Assembly: GCF_003605385.1 (NCBI RefSeq)
Contig: NZ_QYTV02000001.1
Coordinates: 828,249-892,248 of the forward strand
DNA from: Siminovitchia acidinfaciens
GTDB taxonomy: Bacteria > Bacillota > Bacilli > Bacillales > Bacillaceae_C
DNA: 64,000 nucleotides
Direction: 5' to 3'
Part shown: in pieces, positions 15,820 to 25,038 of the stretch
How the letters are laid out: each line of letters opens with the position of its first letter
Position numbering within the stretch: position 1 is the first letter of the stretch
The notes under the pieces: model-generated
Told to the model about the DNA's origin: nothing
Database searches by the model: none
Seen by the model: only the letters and a program-made list of their open reading frames with translations
Program-made: the position numbers and the translations under genes

Positions 15820-18204
15820 TTGTCATTTCGAATTCGAAAAGCGGCAGTCCTTGGTTCAGGAGTCATGGGCTCCGGCATAGCTGCGCACTTGGCCAACGTT
15901 GGAATACCAACCCTGCTTCTGGATATTGTTCCGAAGGAACTGACGGAAAAAGAGAAGTCAAAGGGCCTTACACTGGAAGACAGGGAAGTGCGAAACAGGA
16001 ATACGCAAGAGGCATTGAAAAAACTGTTTAAACAAAAGCCGGCTCCTTTAACAAGCAAGAAGAATATTAATCTGATCACAGCCGGAAACCTGGAAGATGA
16101 CCTGGATCAGCTCAAAGATGTAGATTGGATCATTGAGGTAGTAGTGGAAAATCTTGAAGTGAAAAAGAAAGTGTTTGAACAAATTGATCAGTACAGAAAA
16201 GATGGCTCGATCATCAGTTCTAATACATCAGGCATTTCTGTGGAAGCGATGTCCGAGGGACGATCGGAAGATTTTCAAAAGCATTTTCTTGGGACGCACT
16301 TTTTCAATCCGCCGCGCTATTTAAAGCTGCTGGAAGTCATTCCGACGAAAAAGACCGACCCTAAAGTGCTCGAGTTTATAAAAACGTTCGGTGAAGATGT
16401 ACTGGGTAAAGGAGTCGTTGTTGCAAAAGACACGCCAAACTTCATCGCCAACCGCATCGGAACGTACGGTCTTCTTATCGCTGTGAGGGAAATGTTAAAA
16501 GGCGGATACAGTATCGGTGAAGTGGATTCCATTACAGGCACTTTGATCGGCAGACCGAAAAGCGCGACGTTCAGGACACTCGATGTTGTTGGCCTTGATA
16601 CTTTCATCCATGTGGCCAATAACGTGTATGAATTGGTGGAAGGCGAAGAAAAGAAAGTGTTCGAAGTCCCTGACTTTATGAAAAGAATGCATGAAAAAGG
16701 CTGGCTTGGCAGCAAATCCGGCCAGGGCTTTTATGTGAAAAAGGGCAAGGAGATTCTCGAGCTCAATCCGGAAACTTTCGAATATGAACCGCGAAAGAAG
16801 TTCAAAACGCCTGGTCTTGAAATGGCTAAACAGGAACAAGGGACAAAAGGGAAAATGAAAGCGCTTATGTATTCAGACGACCCAGCAGGGAAGCTGCTTT
16901 GGAGCATCACGGCGCCAGTATTGACAATTTCTGCAGAGCTCCTCGGGGAAATAGCGGATGATATCGTCGCAATCGACCAGGCGATGAAATGGGGATTCGG
17001 CTGGGAGCTTGGACCATTTGAAACGTGGGATGCCATCGGAGTGGAAAAGTCTGTCGCTAAAATGGAGCAGGAAGGCATCGAAGTTCCTGGCTGGGTGAAG
17101 AGTATGATTGAAAACGGCCATTCTTCTTTTTATAAGGAGAATGAAGGAATCGAACATTATTATTCAAACGGTGAATATAAAGAAGTTACCAAAAATCCTA
17201 AAGTGATAGATTTGAAGCTTTTGAAAAAGCAAGGGAAAGTGTTAAAAAAGAATTCAGGAGCAAGCGTAATCGATGTCGGAGATGGGGTTCTACTTCTTGA
17301 ATTCCATTCCAAAAACAATGCAATCGGGTTTGATATCATTCAAATGCTTAATTATGCGATTGAAGAAACAGAGAAGAACTATAAAGGACTCATCATCGGC
17401 AACCAGGGGAAAAACTTCTGTGTAGGAGCAAATATTGCCTTGATTTTAATGGCGGCCCAGGATGATGACATTTTCGAAGTCGATATGGTCGTACGCCAAT
17501 TCCAGCAGGCGATGATGAAAATCAAATACAGCGAAAAGCCGGTTGTGGCAGCACCATTTGGCATGACACTCGGCGGAGGATCGGAGGTCTGCCTGCCTGC
17601 TGACCACATACAGGCATCCATGGAAACATATATGGGTCTGGTGGAAACCGGGGTTGGACTCATACCAGGCGGAGGAGGAAATAAAGAGCTTTATATAAAA
17701 ACATTAAAAAGCATGGCTGATGGCGTGGAGTTTGATTTGCAGCAGGTGGCGAACAAAGTGTTTGAAACGATCGCTATGGCAAAAGTATCCACTTCAGCGG
17801 AAGAAGCGGCCGAAAATAATTTCTTGAATCACGCCGATGGAATATCGATCAACGGAGATCATCTCATTTTTGATGCGAAACAGGCGGTTTTGGCCTTGCA
17901 CGAACAAGGATATAAACCTCCGGTTAGAGAAAAGATTCCGGTTACGGGAGAGACGGGTTACGCAACCTTGCTGCTGGGGGCAGAAGCTATGAAACTGTCA
18001 GGGTATATTTCCGAACATGATATGAAAATAGCAAAAAAATTGGCGTATGTGATTGCGGGCGGCAAAGTGCCATATGGAACGACAGTAGATGAGCAATATT
18101 TGCTGGATCTAGAAAGGGAAGCTTTCTTAAGTCTTGTGGCAGAGCCGAAATCACAGCAGCGCATGCAGCATATGCTTGTCAAAGGGAAACCATTGAGAAA
18201 CTGA
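15820..18204 (+). CDS. fadN: 3-hydroxyacyl-CoA dehydrogenase / enoyl-CoA hydratase
   Basis: 794 residues from the TTG at 15820, chosen because GAAGGAGGAAATTTCA precedes it. The N-terminal NAD-binding hydroxyacyl-CoA dehydrogenase domain opens with AAVLGSGVMGSGIAAHLANV (residues 8-27), followed by the helical C-terminal dehydrogenase domains (GTHFFNPPRYLKLLEVIP, KDTPNFIANRIG). A crotonase domain lies at about residues 480-680 (NQGKNFCVGANI, GMTLGGGSEVCLPAD). This domain order is that of Bacillus FadN and opposite to E. coli FadB. It catalyses the two middle steps of fatty-acid beta-oxidation. A FadR box precedes it. Confidence 0.95.
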   Translation: MSFRIRKAAVLGSGVMGSGIAAHLANVGIPTLLLDIVPKELTEKEKSKGLTLEDREVRNRNTQEALKKLFKQKPAPLTSKKNINLITAGNLEDDLDQLKDVDWIIEVVVENLEVKKKVFEQIDQYRKDGSIISSNTSGISVEAMSEGRSEDFQKHFLGTHFFNPPRYLKLLEVIPTKKTDPKVLEFIKTFGEDVLGKGVVVAKDTPNFIANRIGTYGLLIAVREMLKGGYSIGEVDSITGTLIGRPKSATFRTLDVVGLDTFIHVANNVYELVEGEEKKVFEVPDFMKRMHEKGWLGSKSGQGFYVKKGKEILELNPETFEYEPRKKFKTPGLEMAKQEQGTKGKMKALMYSDDPAGKLLWSITAPVLTISAELLGEIADDIVAIDQAMKWGFGWELGPFETWDAIGVEKSVAKMEQEGIEVPGWVKSMIENGHSSFYKENEGIEHYYSNGEYKEVTKNPKVIDLKLLKKQGKVLKKNSGASVIDVGDGVLLLEFHSKNNAIGFDIIQMLNYAIEETEKNYKGLIIGNQGKNFCVGANIALILMAAQDDDIFEVDMVVRQFQQAMMKIKYSEKPVVAAPFGMTLGGGSEVCLPADHIQASMETYMGLVETGVGLIPGGGGNKELYIKTLKSMADGVEFDLQQVANKVFETIAMAKVSTSAEEAAENNFLNHADGISINGDHLIFDAKQAVLALHEQGYKPPVREKIPVTGETGYATLLLGAEAMKLSGYISEHDMKIAKKLAYVIAGGKVPYGTTVDEQYLLDLEREAFLSLVAEPKSQQRMQHMLVKGKPLRN

Positions 18205-18237
18205 CCAAAGTTTACTAGGAAATGAGGAGGATCATTT

Positions 18238-19413
18238 ATGCGTGAAGCGGTCATCGTAGCTGGTGCCAGGACGCCTGTTGGGAAAGCGAAAAAAGGGACG
18301 CTCGCCCATACGCGTCCAGATGATCTTGGGGCGCTGGTCGTAAAAGAAACTTTAAAACGGGCAGGCGATTATGGAGGGAATATCGATGATATCATTATTG
18401 GCTGCGCTGTACCGGAAGCCGAACAGGGATTGAACATGGCGCGGAACATCGGAGGGCTTGCAGGCCTGTCCGATGATGTGCCGGGTATAACGATTAATCG
18501 GTTTTGTTCATCGGGTCTGCAGTCCATTGCGTACGCTGCCGAAAGGATCATGGTAGGCTCTTCGGATACAATCATTGCCGGAGGCGCTGAATCGATGAGC
18601 CTTGTTCCAATGACGGGGCATGTTGTCAGGCCGAATCTTCGGCTTGTAGAATCAGCTCCCGAATACTATATGAGCATGGGACATACAGCTGAAGAAGTTG
18701 CCAGGAAATTCGGTGTATCCCGGGAAGACCAGGATGCTTTTGCTGTGCGCAGCCACCAAAAAGCAGCCAAAGCTATTGCGGAAGGGAAATTTGCAGATGA
18801 GATCGTACCGGTCGATGTGGTTGCGAGAACGGTAGGTCCTGATAATAAATTAAAAGAAAAGCATATTCAATTTTCACAAGATGAAGGAGTCCGCCCAGAT
18901 ACGAACATGGAAGTATTGTCAAAGCTTCGACCGGTGTTCTCTGTCACAGGCTCGGTGACGGCAGGAAACTCTTCGCAAACGAGCGATGGAGCGGCTGCCG
19001 TAATGGTGATGGACCGTGAAAAAGCGTATTCCATCGGGCTTGAGCCGATGTTGAAATTCCGTTCGTTTGCTGTTGCGGGAGTGGCCCCGGAGATCATGGG
19101 AGTCGGTCCGGTTGCAGCGATACCGAAAGCATTGGAAATTGCAGGACTCGAGTTGGCGGATATCGGATTGTTCGAATTGAATGAGGCGTTTGCTTCCCAG
19201 GCGATTCAAGTGATTCGCGGGCTAAATCTTAATGAAGAGATCGTCAACGTAAATGGTGGCGCCATAGCGCTCGGACATCCGCTCGGCTGCACAGGTGCGA
19301 AACTGACCTTGACGCTCGCCCATGAAATGAGGAGGAGACAGGTTCAATTCGGAGTCGTGACGATGTGTATAGGCGGTGGCATGGGAGCTGCTGGTGTGTT
19401 TGAACTGTTATAA
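18238..19413 (+). CDS. fadA: acetyl-CoA acyltransferase (3-ketoacyl-CoA thiolase)
   Basis: 391 residues. The thiolase nucleophile is Cys90 in [11 protein letters not shown]; the C-terminal His in [16 protein letters not shown] and Cys in [11 protein letters not shown] complete the active site. It performs the final thiolytic cleavage of beta-oxidation. ATG at 18238 follows GAGGAGG. It is 33 nt downstream of fadN and 58 nt before fadE, in the FadR-controlled operon. Confidence 0.95.
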   Translation: MREAVIVAGARTPVGKAKKGTLAHTRPDDLGALVVKETLKRAGDYGGNIDDIIIGCAVPEAEQGLNMARNIGGLAGLSDDVPGITINRFCSSGLQSIAYAAERIMVGSSDTIIAGGAESMSLVPMTGHVVRPNLRLVESAPEYYMSMGHTAEEVARKFGVSREDQDAFAVRSHQKAAKAIAEGKFADEIVPVDVVARTVGPDNKLKEKHIQFSQDEGVRPDTNMEVLSKLRPVFSVTGSVTAGNSSQTSDGAAAVMVMDREKAYSIGLEPMLKFRSFAVAGVAPEIMGVGPVAAIPKALEIAGLELADIGLFELNEAFASQAIQVIRGLNLNEEIVNVNGGAIALGHPLGCTGAKLTLTLAHEMRRRQVQFGVVTMCIGGGMGAAGVFELL

Positions 19414-19471
19414 GAAAGGTATAAGACGCTTTTAACGACTTTATTAATTAAAAGAAACGGAGGAATGATCA

Positions 19472-21256
19472 ATGGCGGAAGAAGTTGGAAAGTTAATCAA
19501 AGGCGGAGCTTTTTTAATCGAGGATATTACCGCAGATCAAATGTTCACTCCCGAAGATTACACCGATGAGCAAAAAATGATAGCGAAAACAACGGACGAA
19601 TTTGTAACAAACGAAGTGATGCCACAGGTGGATCATCTGGAAAATCACGAATTTGAGCACTCTGTCAAACTATTAAAAGAAGCTGGGGAGCTTGGTCTTT
19701 TGGGAGCTGATGTTCCGGAGGAATATGGGGGCCTTGCTCTTGATAAAATCAGCTCTGCCTTGATTGCGGAAAAGCTGGCTAAAGCCGGAGGCTTTTCAAT
19801 TTCCCATGGGGCGCATGTTGGAATTGGGTCGCTTCCAATCGTTTTATTCGGTACGGATGAGCAGAAACAGAAATATTTGCCGTCTTTGGCGACAGGGGAA
19901 CTGCTCGCTGCGTATGCTTTGACAGAACCGGGATCGGGATCAGATGCGCTTGGTGCAAAAACAACAGCAAAGCTGAACGAGGCGGGCACTCATTATCTCT
20001 TGAACGGTGAAAAACAGTGGATTACCAACTCTGCGTTTGCAGATGTATTCATTGTTTATGCAAAAGTGGACGGCGAGCATTTTTCGGCTTTCATTGTCGA
20101 AAGGGAATATCCCGGAGTATCAACAGGCCCGGAAGAGAAGAAAATGGGGATCAAGAGTTCATCGACACGGACGCTCATTTTAGATGATGCCGAGGTGCCG
20201 GTTGAAAACCTGCTCGGTGAGGTCGGAAAGGGACACCGAATCGCTTTTAATATTTTAAATATCGGCCGTTATAAGCTCGGGGTAGGTGCGGTAGGAGCTT
20301 CCAAACGCGCGCTTGAAATTACATTGGAATATGCCAACCAGCGGAAACAATTCAAAACTCCGATTTCCCAGTTCAATTTGACAAAAGAAAAATTTGGAAC
20401 GCTTGGTTCAAAAATCTATGCTGCCGAAAGCTCCGTCTACCGGACAGTCGGCCTATTTGAAGACCGCATGAGCCGTCTTAGTGAGGAACAGATCAAAGAT
20501 GGTACGGAGGTCGCGAAATCTATCGCGGAATATGCCATCGAATGTTCCTTGAACAAAGTATTCGGAACGGAAGTCCTGGACCATGTCGTAGATGAAGGTG
20601 TCCAGATTCACGGCGGATACGGCTATATGGAAGAGTACGAGATAGAACGTGCTTACCGCGATTCAAGGATCAACCGGATCTTTGAAGGTACAAATGAAAT
20701 CAACCGGCTGCTTGTTCCGGGAACCTATTTACGCAAGGCATTCAAGGGAGAACTGCCGCTCCTCGAAAAGGCACAAACACTTCAGGAAGAACTGATGATG
20801 CTTATGCTGGAAGAGCCTGGTGACGAACCGCTGGCTCAGGAAAAACAACTGACGGGTGGAGCGAAGAAAGTTGCCCTCATGATTGCAGGGCTTGCTGCCC
20901 AGAAGTACGGAAAAGCATTAGAAAATGAGCAGGAAATCCTTTCCCGAATCGCCGATATTGTATCTCTTGCCTATGCAATGGAGTCCGTTGTCTTAAGGAC
21001 AGAAAAGGCGATTAGCCGAAGCGGATTGGAAAAGAGCAAACAGAAACTGCTTTATACAGAGATTTTCTGCCAAGATTCCATCGTAAAAGTGGAGCAGTTT
21101 GCGCGCGAAAGTCTCGCAGCCATCGAAGAGGGCGACACGTTTCGTATGATGAACTCCGCTCTTCGCAGATTGACGCGCCATACGCCGATCAACGCGATTG
21201 CGAAAAAGCGGGAAGCTGCCGAACAGCTGATTGCCGCTGAAAGGTACGTCGTTTAA
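19472..21256 (+). CDS. fadE: acyl-CoA dehydrogenase
   Basis: 594 residues. The catalytic core (about 1-420) has the standard marks: YALTEPGSGSDALGAKT for FAD binding, GEKQWITNSAFADVF, and VQIHGGYGYMEEYEIERAYRDSRI. A C-terminal extension of about 170 residues is typical of FadE/YusJ and of very-long-chain type dehydrogenases. It introduces the trans-2 double bond in acyl-CoA and delivers electrons to electron-transfer flavoprotein. AACGGAGGAAT precedes the ATG. It is the last gene of fadNAE; a strong terminator follows. Confidence 0.95.
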   Translation: MAEEVGKLIKGGAFLIEDITADQMFTPEDYTDEQKMIAKTTDEFVTNEVMPQVDHLENHEFEHSVKLLKEAGELGLLGADVPEEYGGLALDKISSALIAEKLAKAGGFSISHGAHVGIGSLPIVLFGTDEQKQKYLPSLATGELLAAYALTEPGSGSDALGAKTTAKLNEAGTHYLLNGEKQWITNSAFADVFIVYAKVDGEHFSAFIVEREYPGVSTGPEEKKMGIKSSSTRTLILDDAEVPVENLLGEVGKGHRIAFNILNIGRYKLGVGAVGASKRALEITLEYANQRKQFKTPISQFNLTKEKFGTLGSKIYAAESSVYRTVGLFEDRMSRLSEEQIKDGTEVAKSIAEYAIECSLNKVFGTEVLDHVVDEGVQIHGGYGYMEEYEIERAYRDSRINRIFEGTNEINRLLVPGTYLRKAFKGELPLLEKAQTLQEELMMLMLEEPGDEPLAQEKQLTGGAKKVALMIAGLAAQKYGKALENEQEILSRIADIVSLAYAMESVVLRTEKAISRSGLEKSKQKLLYTEIFCQDSIVKVEQFARESLAAIEEGDTFRMMNSALRRLTRHTPINAIAKKREAAEQLIAAERYVV

Positions 21257-21260
21257 TAGA

Positions 21261-21297
21261 AAAAATGAGCGAGCCACCAGACTCGCTCATTTTTTCT
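21261..21297 (+). terminator. rho-independent terminator of fadNAE
   Basis: Stem AAAAATGAGCGAG/CTCGCTCATTTTT with an 8-nt loop and a T-run, directly after the fadE stop. Confidence 0.93.
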
Positions 21298-21321
21298 GTT
21301 TTCTGTAAGTAAAATGGGATT

Positions 21322-21415
21322 TGTGCAAATTAACGGTTGAGCTCTTTGAAAAGTCATCGAAACTCGCGCAATTACCATCTGAATTAGTCCAATTGTCATT
21401 ATAAAAAATGTGCAG
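21322..21415. repeat. degenerate 21-bp-period repeat array (third copy)
   Basis: Units resembling TGTGCAAA (21322), CGCGCAAT (21365), AGTCCAAT (21386) and ATGTGCAG (21408) keep the 21-bp phase of the arrays at 12229 and 13424, but are more decayed. Confidence 0.5.
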
Positions 21416-21557
21416 TTTATTTTTACTCCAATCAAATATTATCAGTCCTCTCCTACTTTTGCCCCCCATGCTTTTCCAATCTATTAAAAATAAATCACAC
21501 AAACCGATATTAATGATAGAGGCCATCCGCCTATCAAAGAAAGAAGGTGCATCATCT

Positions 21558-22385
21558 GTGCTCAGGAAAGATATTCTGACACCCATTGGCATTATATTAG
21601 GCTTTGCGGTAATATTTTTTGCTATCTATCTTGCAGGGGGATATGATAGCTTTTTGGTTTTTATTAGCTTCTCCTCCTTTGTTATAGTTTTTGGAGGGTT
21701 GTTTGCCTCTTTATTTGTTGGTTTCGGGGCGAAGGAAGTTGGCAGTATGTTTAATGTTTTACATACAACTTTCAGACGCCGGGAGGTTCCAATCCAAGAT
21801 TTCATCAACAGTCTTGTGGATTTGGCAAGAACATCAAGAGTTGACGGGATGATCAAGGGGCTGGAAAGAGAGAGGGAACGGACAGCGGATCCGTTCATTC
21901 AAAAAGGACTCCGCCTGGTCATTGACGGGTATGAAGAAGAAATGATCCGAAAGATAATGGAGATGGATATCCGGGCTATGGAAAAAAGGCATGCCCGCGG
22001 CCAGCAGTTGATTACGAAAGCAGGGGAGTTGTCACCGGCATGGGGAATGATCGGTACCATTGTCGGATTGGTCCTGATGCTGCAGCAACTAGATAATCCA
22101 AGCGACTTGGGCCCGGCAATCGCAGTAGCCCTGATAACGACATTTTATGGAGTGCTGATGGCAAACCTTGTATTTATTCCGATTGCCAACAAGCTGGTGC
22201 TCCTGACCGAAGAGGAGGTTTTTTTAAAAGAAGTTGTCATTGATGCTTTGATCAGTATCCGCAATAATGAAGGTCCTACTATTTTAAAAGATAAATTACA
22301 CATGTTCCTCACAGAAAGCACACAGGTGACTACCATCATCGATGATTACATAGGAGAAGGCACCCATGAAGAGAAACAAATTTGA
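21558..22385 (+). CDS. motP: flagellar stator protein, MotA/MotP family
   Basis: 275 residues from the GTG at 21558 (GAAGG upstream); the longer in-frame extension is an unlikely hydrophobic run. Two N-terminal and two later membrane segments (GMIGTIVGLVLMLQQL, AVALITTFYGVLMANLVF) flank a charged cytoplasmic loop containing EEEMIRKIMEMDIRAMEKRHARG, the MotA/ExbB pattern. The wording of this loop and the PAWGMIGT motif resemble MotP, the sodium-coupled stator, more than MotA. It overlaps the downstream partner gene by 20 nt. Ion specificity is inferred, not proven. Confidence 0.85.
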   Translation: MLRKDILTPIGIILGFAVIFFAIYLAGGYDSFLVFISFSSFVIVFGGLFASLFVGFGAKEVGSMFNVLHTTFRRREVPIQDFINSLVDLARTSRVDGMIKGLERERERTADPFIQKGLRLVIDGYEEEMIRKIMEMDIRAMEKRHARGQQLITKAGELSPAWGMIGTIVGLVLMLQQLDNPSDLGPAIAVALITTFYGVLMANLVFIPIANKLVLLTEEEVFLKEVVIDALISIRNNEGPTILKDKLHMFLTESTQVTTIIDDYIGEGTHEEKQI

Positions 22386-23124
22386 AGTGCCTAGGACAAC
22401 CCAGCCGTGGCTGATCACTTTTGCAGATTTGCTGATGGTTATACTGATACTCTTCGTATTGTTGTATTCTTATTCGGATACAGATTTTAAATCTGCTACG
22501 AATTCCTTCCAAAATCATAATCGTGGCTCGGCACCTGAAGAATCCGGTGGCGGAGGAATCGCTGGGGACGGCGAAGAAAAACCTTCAGATGGTGAAAGCG
22601 AAGGAGAAAAAACAGTACCCAAAGAGTACGAAAAACAATTGGAAGAGATGATAAAACGTGAGAAACATATCCAAGAAATTTTAGATTATGTAAAAACATA
22701 TGCCACCAAACATGATTTGGAAGGTAAAATGACAGTGACTCCGACTGAAAAAGGAATTGAAGTCATACTGCCGGAAATCATGCTGTTCCCTTCAGGCAAG
22801 GCGGATCTCAAAGAAGAAGCTATCCTCTTTTTAGATGATATGGCGCCTTTGTTGGCGGAGATTTCCAATATCATTGAAATCGAAGGGCACACGGATAACC
22901 GTCCTATCTCCACTGAGCGCTTCCCTTCCAACTGGGATCTGTCAACAGCAAGGGCCAATATCGTTATCCGCCATTTGACCGAAAAACATAAGCTTGACCC
23001 GAATCGATTCAAAGCGATCGGATACGGAGAATACAAACCTATCTCTACGAATAATACCGATGAAGGCCGAAGCAAAAACCGCCGTGTCGTATTGATTATT
23101 TCGAATGAAGAACTTGCCAAATAA
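22366..23124 (+). CDS. motS: flagellar stator protein, MotB/MotS family
   Basis: 252 residues. The single N-terminal membrane helix (PWLITFADLLMVILILFVLLYSYS, about residues 14-37) carries the ion-carrying Asp in FADLL. An acidic, Gly/Glu-rich linker follows (about 45-90). The C-terminal OmpA-like peptidoglycan-binding domain has IEGHTDNRPI, NWDLSTARA and RFKAIGYGE... NRRVVLII. With the preceding gene it forms the stator. ATG at 22366 follows GGAGAAGG. The pair interrupts the usual fadE-yusI neighbourhood. Confidence 0.87.
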   Translation: MKRNKFEVPRTTQPWLITFADLLMVILILFVLLYSYSDTDFKSATNSFQNHNRGSAPEESGGGGIAGDGEEKPSDGESEGEKTVPKEYEKQLEEMIKREKHIQEILDYVKTYATKHDLEGKMTVTPTEKGIEVILPEIMLFPSGKADLKEEAILFLDDMAPLLAEISNIIEIEGHTDNRPISTERFPSNWDLSTARANIVIRHLTEKHKLDPNRFKAIGYGEYKPISTNNTDEGRSKNRRVVLIISNEELAK

Positions 23125-23206
23125 ACTTTTAAGAGGTTTTTTGCAAGAACTATCGAATATATGGATTATAATAATGATGTATTTTTTGCAGAAAGGGGTG
23201 ATTGTA

Positions 23207-23563
23207 TTGGGACTTGACATATATCTGTACCCAAAATGCGGAACTTGCCGCAAAGCGAAGAAATGGCTGGATGATCAAGGTGTGGAATATAATGAAATAC
23301 ATATCGTTGAAGAGCCGCCGTCAAAGGATCAGTTGAAAAATATGTATGAAAAGAGCGGATTGGAACTGAAGAAGTTCTTCAATACAAGCGGAAAGAAATA
23401 CCGGGAGCTTGGTTTAAAGGATAAAGTCAAAGAAGCCTCGGATGATGAATTGCTTGATATACTTGCTTCGGATGGCATGCTGATCAAGCGCCCGATTGTC
23501 ACGGATGGAAAGAAAGTGACAGTCGGCTTTAAAGAGGAAACTTTCAATGATGTATGGAAATAA
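23207..23563 (+). CDS. yusI: ArsC/Spx-family protein YusI
   Basis: 118 residues from the TTG at 23207, behind GAAAGGGGTG; this length equals that of B. subtilis YusI. The glutaredoxin-like fold carries CGTC near residue 11 (YLYPKCGTCRKAKKWL) and the cis-Pro region LIKRPIVTD, the pattern of arsenate-reductase-like/Spx proteins (YffB subgroup). It lacks the partner features needed to call it a true arsenate reductase or a transcriptional Spx. It sits before gcvH as in B. subtilis. Confidence 0.85.
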   Translation: MGLDIYLYPKCGTCRKAKKWLDDQGVEYNEIHIVEEPPSKDQLKNMYEKSGLELKKFFNTSGKKYRELGLKDKVKEASDDELLDILASDGMLIKRPIVTDGKKVTVGFKEETFNDVWK

Positions 23564-23578
23564 TCAATAAGAGTATGG

Positions 23579-23713
23579 GTTCAAAAAGTTGTCAAATCAG
23601 AAGGTCGGGACGGCTGGTTTTATGCAGCGGAATGTATGGATTAAAATACATAAGCAGCGGAGAGACGAGCCAGTGAAGAACTTCGCGGCTTATCACTTGG
23701 CGACTTTTGGAAC
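23579..23713. ncRNA. candidate structured RNA or palindromic element upstream of gcvH
   Basis: Arms at 23579-23595 (GTTCAAAAAGTTGTCAA) and 23697-23713 (TTGGCGACTTTTGGAAC) pair over 17 positions with one mismatch and two G-U pairs. Inside are GGCT/AGCC and a perfect ATGTAT/ATACAT hairpin flanked by direct GCAGCGG repeats. It has no T-run, so it is not a simple terminator. It could be a structured leader of gcvH (start 23793) or an interspersed palindrome. Confidence 0.45.
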
Positions 23714-23792
23714 TTCCTCTAAGAGCGTTTTCTTGCTTTAACAGCTTTCTTTTTGTACATTTAAATGAGAAAAAAATGATGGAGGGATTTGC

Positions 23793-24176
23793 ATGAACAC
23801 ACCGGCAGAATTACGTTATTCAGAGGAACATGAATGGGTAAAAGAAGAAGGGGAAAAAGTGCGGATCGGGATCACGGACTTTGCACAATCTGAGCTTGGC
23901 GACATCGTTTTTGTTGAACTTCCAGAAGTTGGTGATGAAATTACAGCAGACGAGCCTTTCGGAAGCGTTGAATCAGTAAAAACTGTATCCGAATTGTATG
24001 CGCCAGTGAGCGGTAAAGTTGTAGAAGTGAACGAAGACCTTGAAGACAGCCCTGAGTTCGTAAACGAATCACCATATGAGAAAGCATGGATGATCGTTGT
24101 AGAGCCTTCCGACACAGGTGAATTCGACAACTTGATGTCTGCTGAAGACTACGTGAAAATGACGAGTGAAGAGTAA
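23793..24176 (+). CDS. gcvH: glycine cleavage system H protein
   Basis: 127 residues. The lipoyl-accepting Lys63 is in [18 protein letters not shown], the classic H-protein motif, preceded by EHEWVK and the [15 protein letters not shown] strand region. It carries the aminomethyl group during glycine cleavage. In Gram-positives it also serves as the entry point for protein lipoylation. Separate from gcvT-gcvP, as in B. subtilis. ATG with GGAGGG upstream. Confidence 0.96.
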   Translation: MNTPAELRYSEEHEWVKEEGEKVRIGITDFAQSELGDIVFVELPEVGDEITADEPFGSVESVKTVSELYAPVSGKVVEVNEDLEDSPEFVNESPYEKAWMIVVEPSDTGEFDNLMSAEDYVKMTSEE

Positions 24177-24177
24177 T

Positions 24178-24216
24178 AAAGAAAAGCGGAAGGCGCTGAG
24201 CGCTGCAGCTGGACGA
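24178..24216 (-). repeat. fragment of interspersed hairpin repeat
   Basis: GAAAAGCGGAAGGCGCTGAG is the reverse-strand form of the terminal block of the interspersed repeats (the AGCGCC...CGCTTTTC end). Confidence 0.5.
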
Positions 24217-24226
24217 AAATAAAAAT

Positions 24227-24266
24227 AAATGCGCCTTGGACCCATAGCCAAGGTGCATTTTTTTCC
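24227..24266 (+). terminator. rho-independent terminator
   Basis: Stem AAATGCGCCTTGG/CCAAGGTGCATTT with an 8-nt loop and T-run, downstream of gcvH. Confidence 0.9.
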
Positions 24267-24294
24267 ATTGATGATAAAAGCGGGGTAGCATAAA

Positions 24295-24648
24295 ATGAAT
24301 CCATCAACAGAAATTGTCATTATTGTCGAGGGACTGTCTGATAAGAAAAAAATCATGCAGTTGGTAAAAGAGCCCGTTGAGGTCATTTGTACGAACGGAA
24401 CGATCGGTTTGTCAAAGTTGGATGAACTTGTTGAGGAACTGGAAGGTAGGGATTTATTCATTTTGGTTGATTCTGATTCTTCCGGGGATAAACTGCGTAA
24501 GCAGCTAAAGCGAGAATTCCCCTTAGCCCGTCATCTTTTTATTGATCGTAAATTTAAAGAAGTGGCAACAGCCCCATTGGAACACCTCGCCCAAATTCTA
24601 TTAAGGGCACGCATCGATATTCATGCGCAGTATCTTCATAAAGGATGA
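24295..24648 (+). CDS. yusF: small Toprim-domain protein YusF
   Basis: 117 residues. A stand-alone Toprim fold: the catalytic Glu is in VIIVEGLSDKK (residue 12) and the Asp-x-Asp pair in LVDSDSSGDK (about 58 and 60). Toprim domains in primases, topoisomerases and OLD or RecR proteins bind Mg and cleave or join phosphodiesters. Small stand-alone copies in Firmicutes (RNase M5-like) are poorly studied. It ends ten bases before yusE, so the two are cotranscribed. The target is unknown. Confidence 0.82.
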   Translation: MNPSTEIVIIVEGLSDKKKIMQLVKEPVEVICTNGTIGLSKLDELVEELEGRDLFILVDSDSSGDKLRKQLKREFPLARHLFIDRKFKEVATAPLEHLAQILLRARIDIHAQYLHKG

Positions 24649-24657
24649 AATTTTCAT

Positions 24658-24963
24658 ATGGAAGAATGGACTAATAAAGATATTAATGAAATAATGGCGG
24701 AGCAAGCATCTGCCATTATTTATTTTTACACCCCAATATGTGGAACGTGTCAGGTGGCGGGTAGGATGTTGGGTATTGTAGAAGAAATAACCGGATCAAC
24801 TTTTGGAAAAGCTGATTTGAACTACATGCCCGATTTGGCCATCGACTTGAAAATCGAAAGTGTACCCTGTCTCATGGTCTTCCAGGACGGCTTGCCGGTT
24901 GAGAAAGTCTATGCTTTTCGGTCGGTTCCCAACTTGCTTGGAATCGTCAAGAAGTACCTGTAA
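24658..24963 (+). CDS. yusE: thioredoxin-like protein YusE
   Basis: 101 residues. Thioredoxin fold with the redox pair Cys28-Cys31 in YTPICGTCQVAG, and the cis-Pro motif in ESVPCLMVF. The CGTC active site differs from the CGPC of housekeeping thioredoxin. Cytoplasmic, no signal peptide. Directly behind yusF, in B. subtilis-like order. Confidence 0.85.
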   Translation: MEEWTNKDINEIMAEQASAIIYFYTPICGTCQVAGRMLGIVEEITGSTFGKADLNYMPDLAIDLKIESVPCLMVFQDGLPVEKVYAFRSVPNLLGIVKKYL

Positions 24964-25038
24964 AGTGTACATTAATTTAAATTTATGTTTAGCCTTGATC
25001 CATCAGGGAAAATGATGGGTGTACCGTAAAAGACGGCG

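Noticed and set aside
23207-23563. Calling yusI an arsenate reductase (arsC)
   Set aside because: It has a CxxC motif of the Spx/YffB subgroup, no arsenic-resistance neighbours, and a conserved chromosomal position with gcvH.
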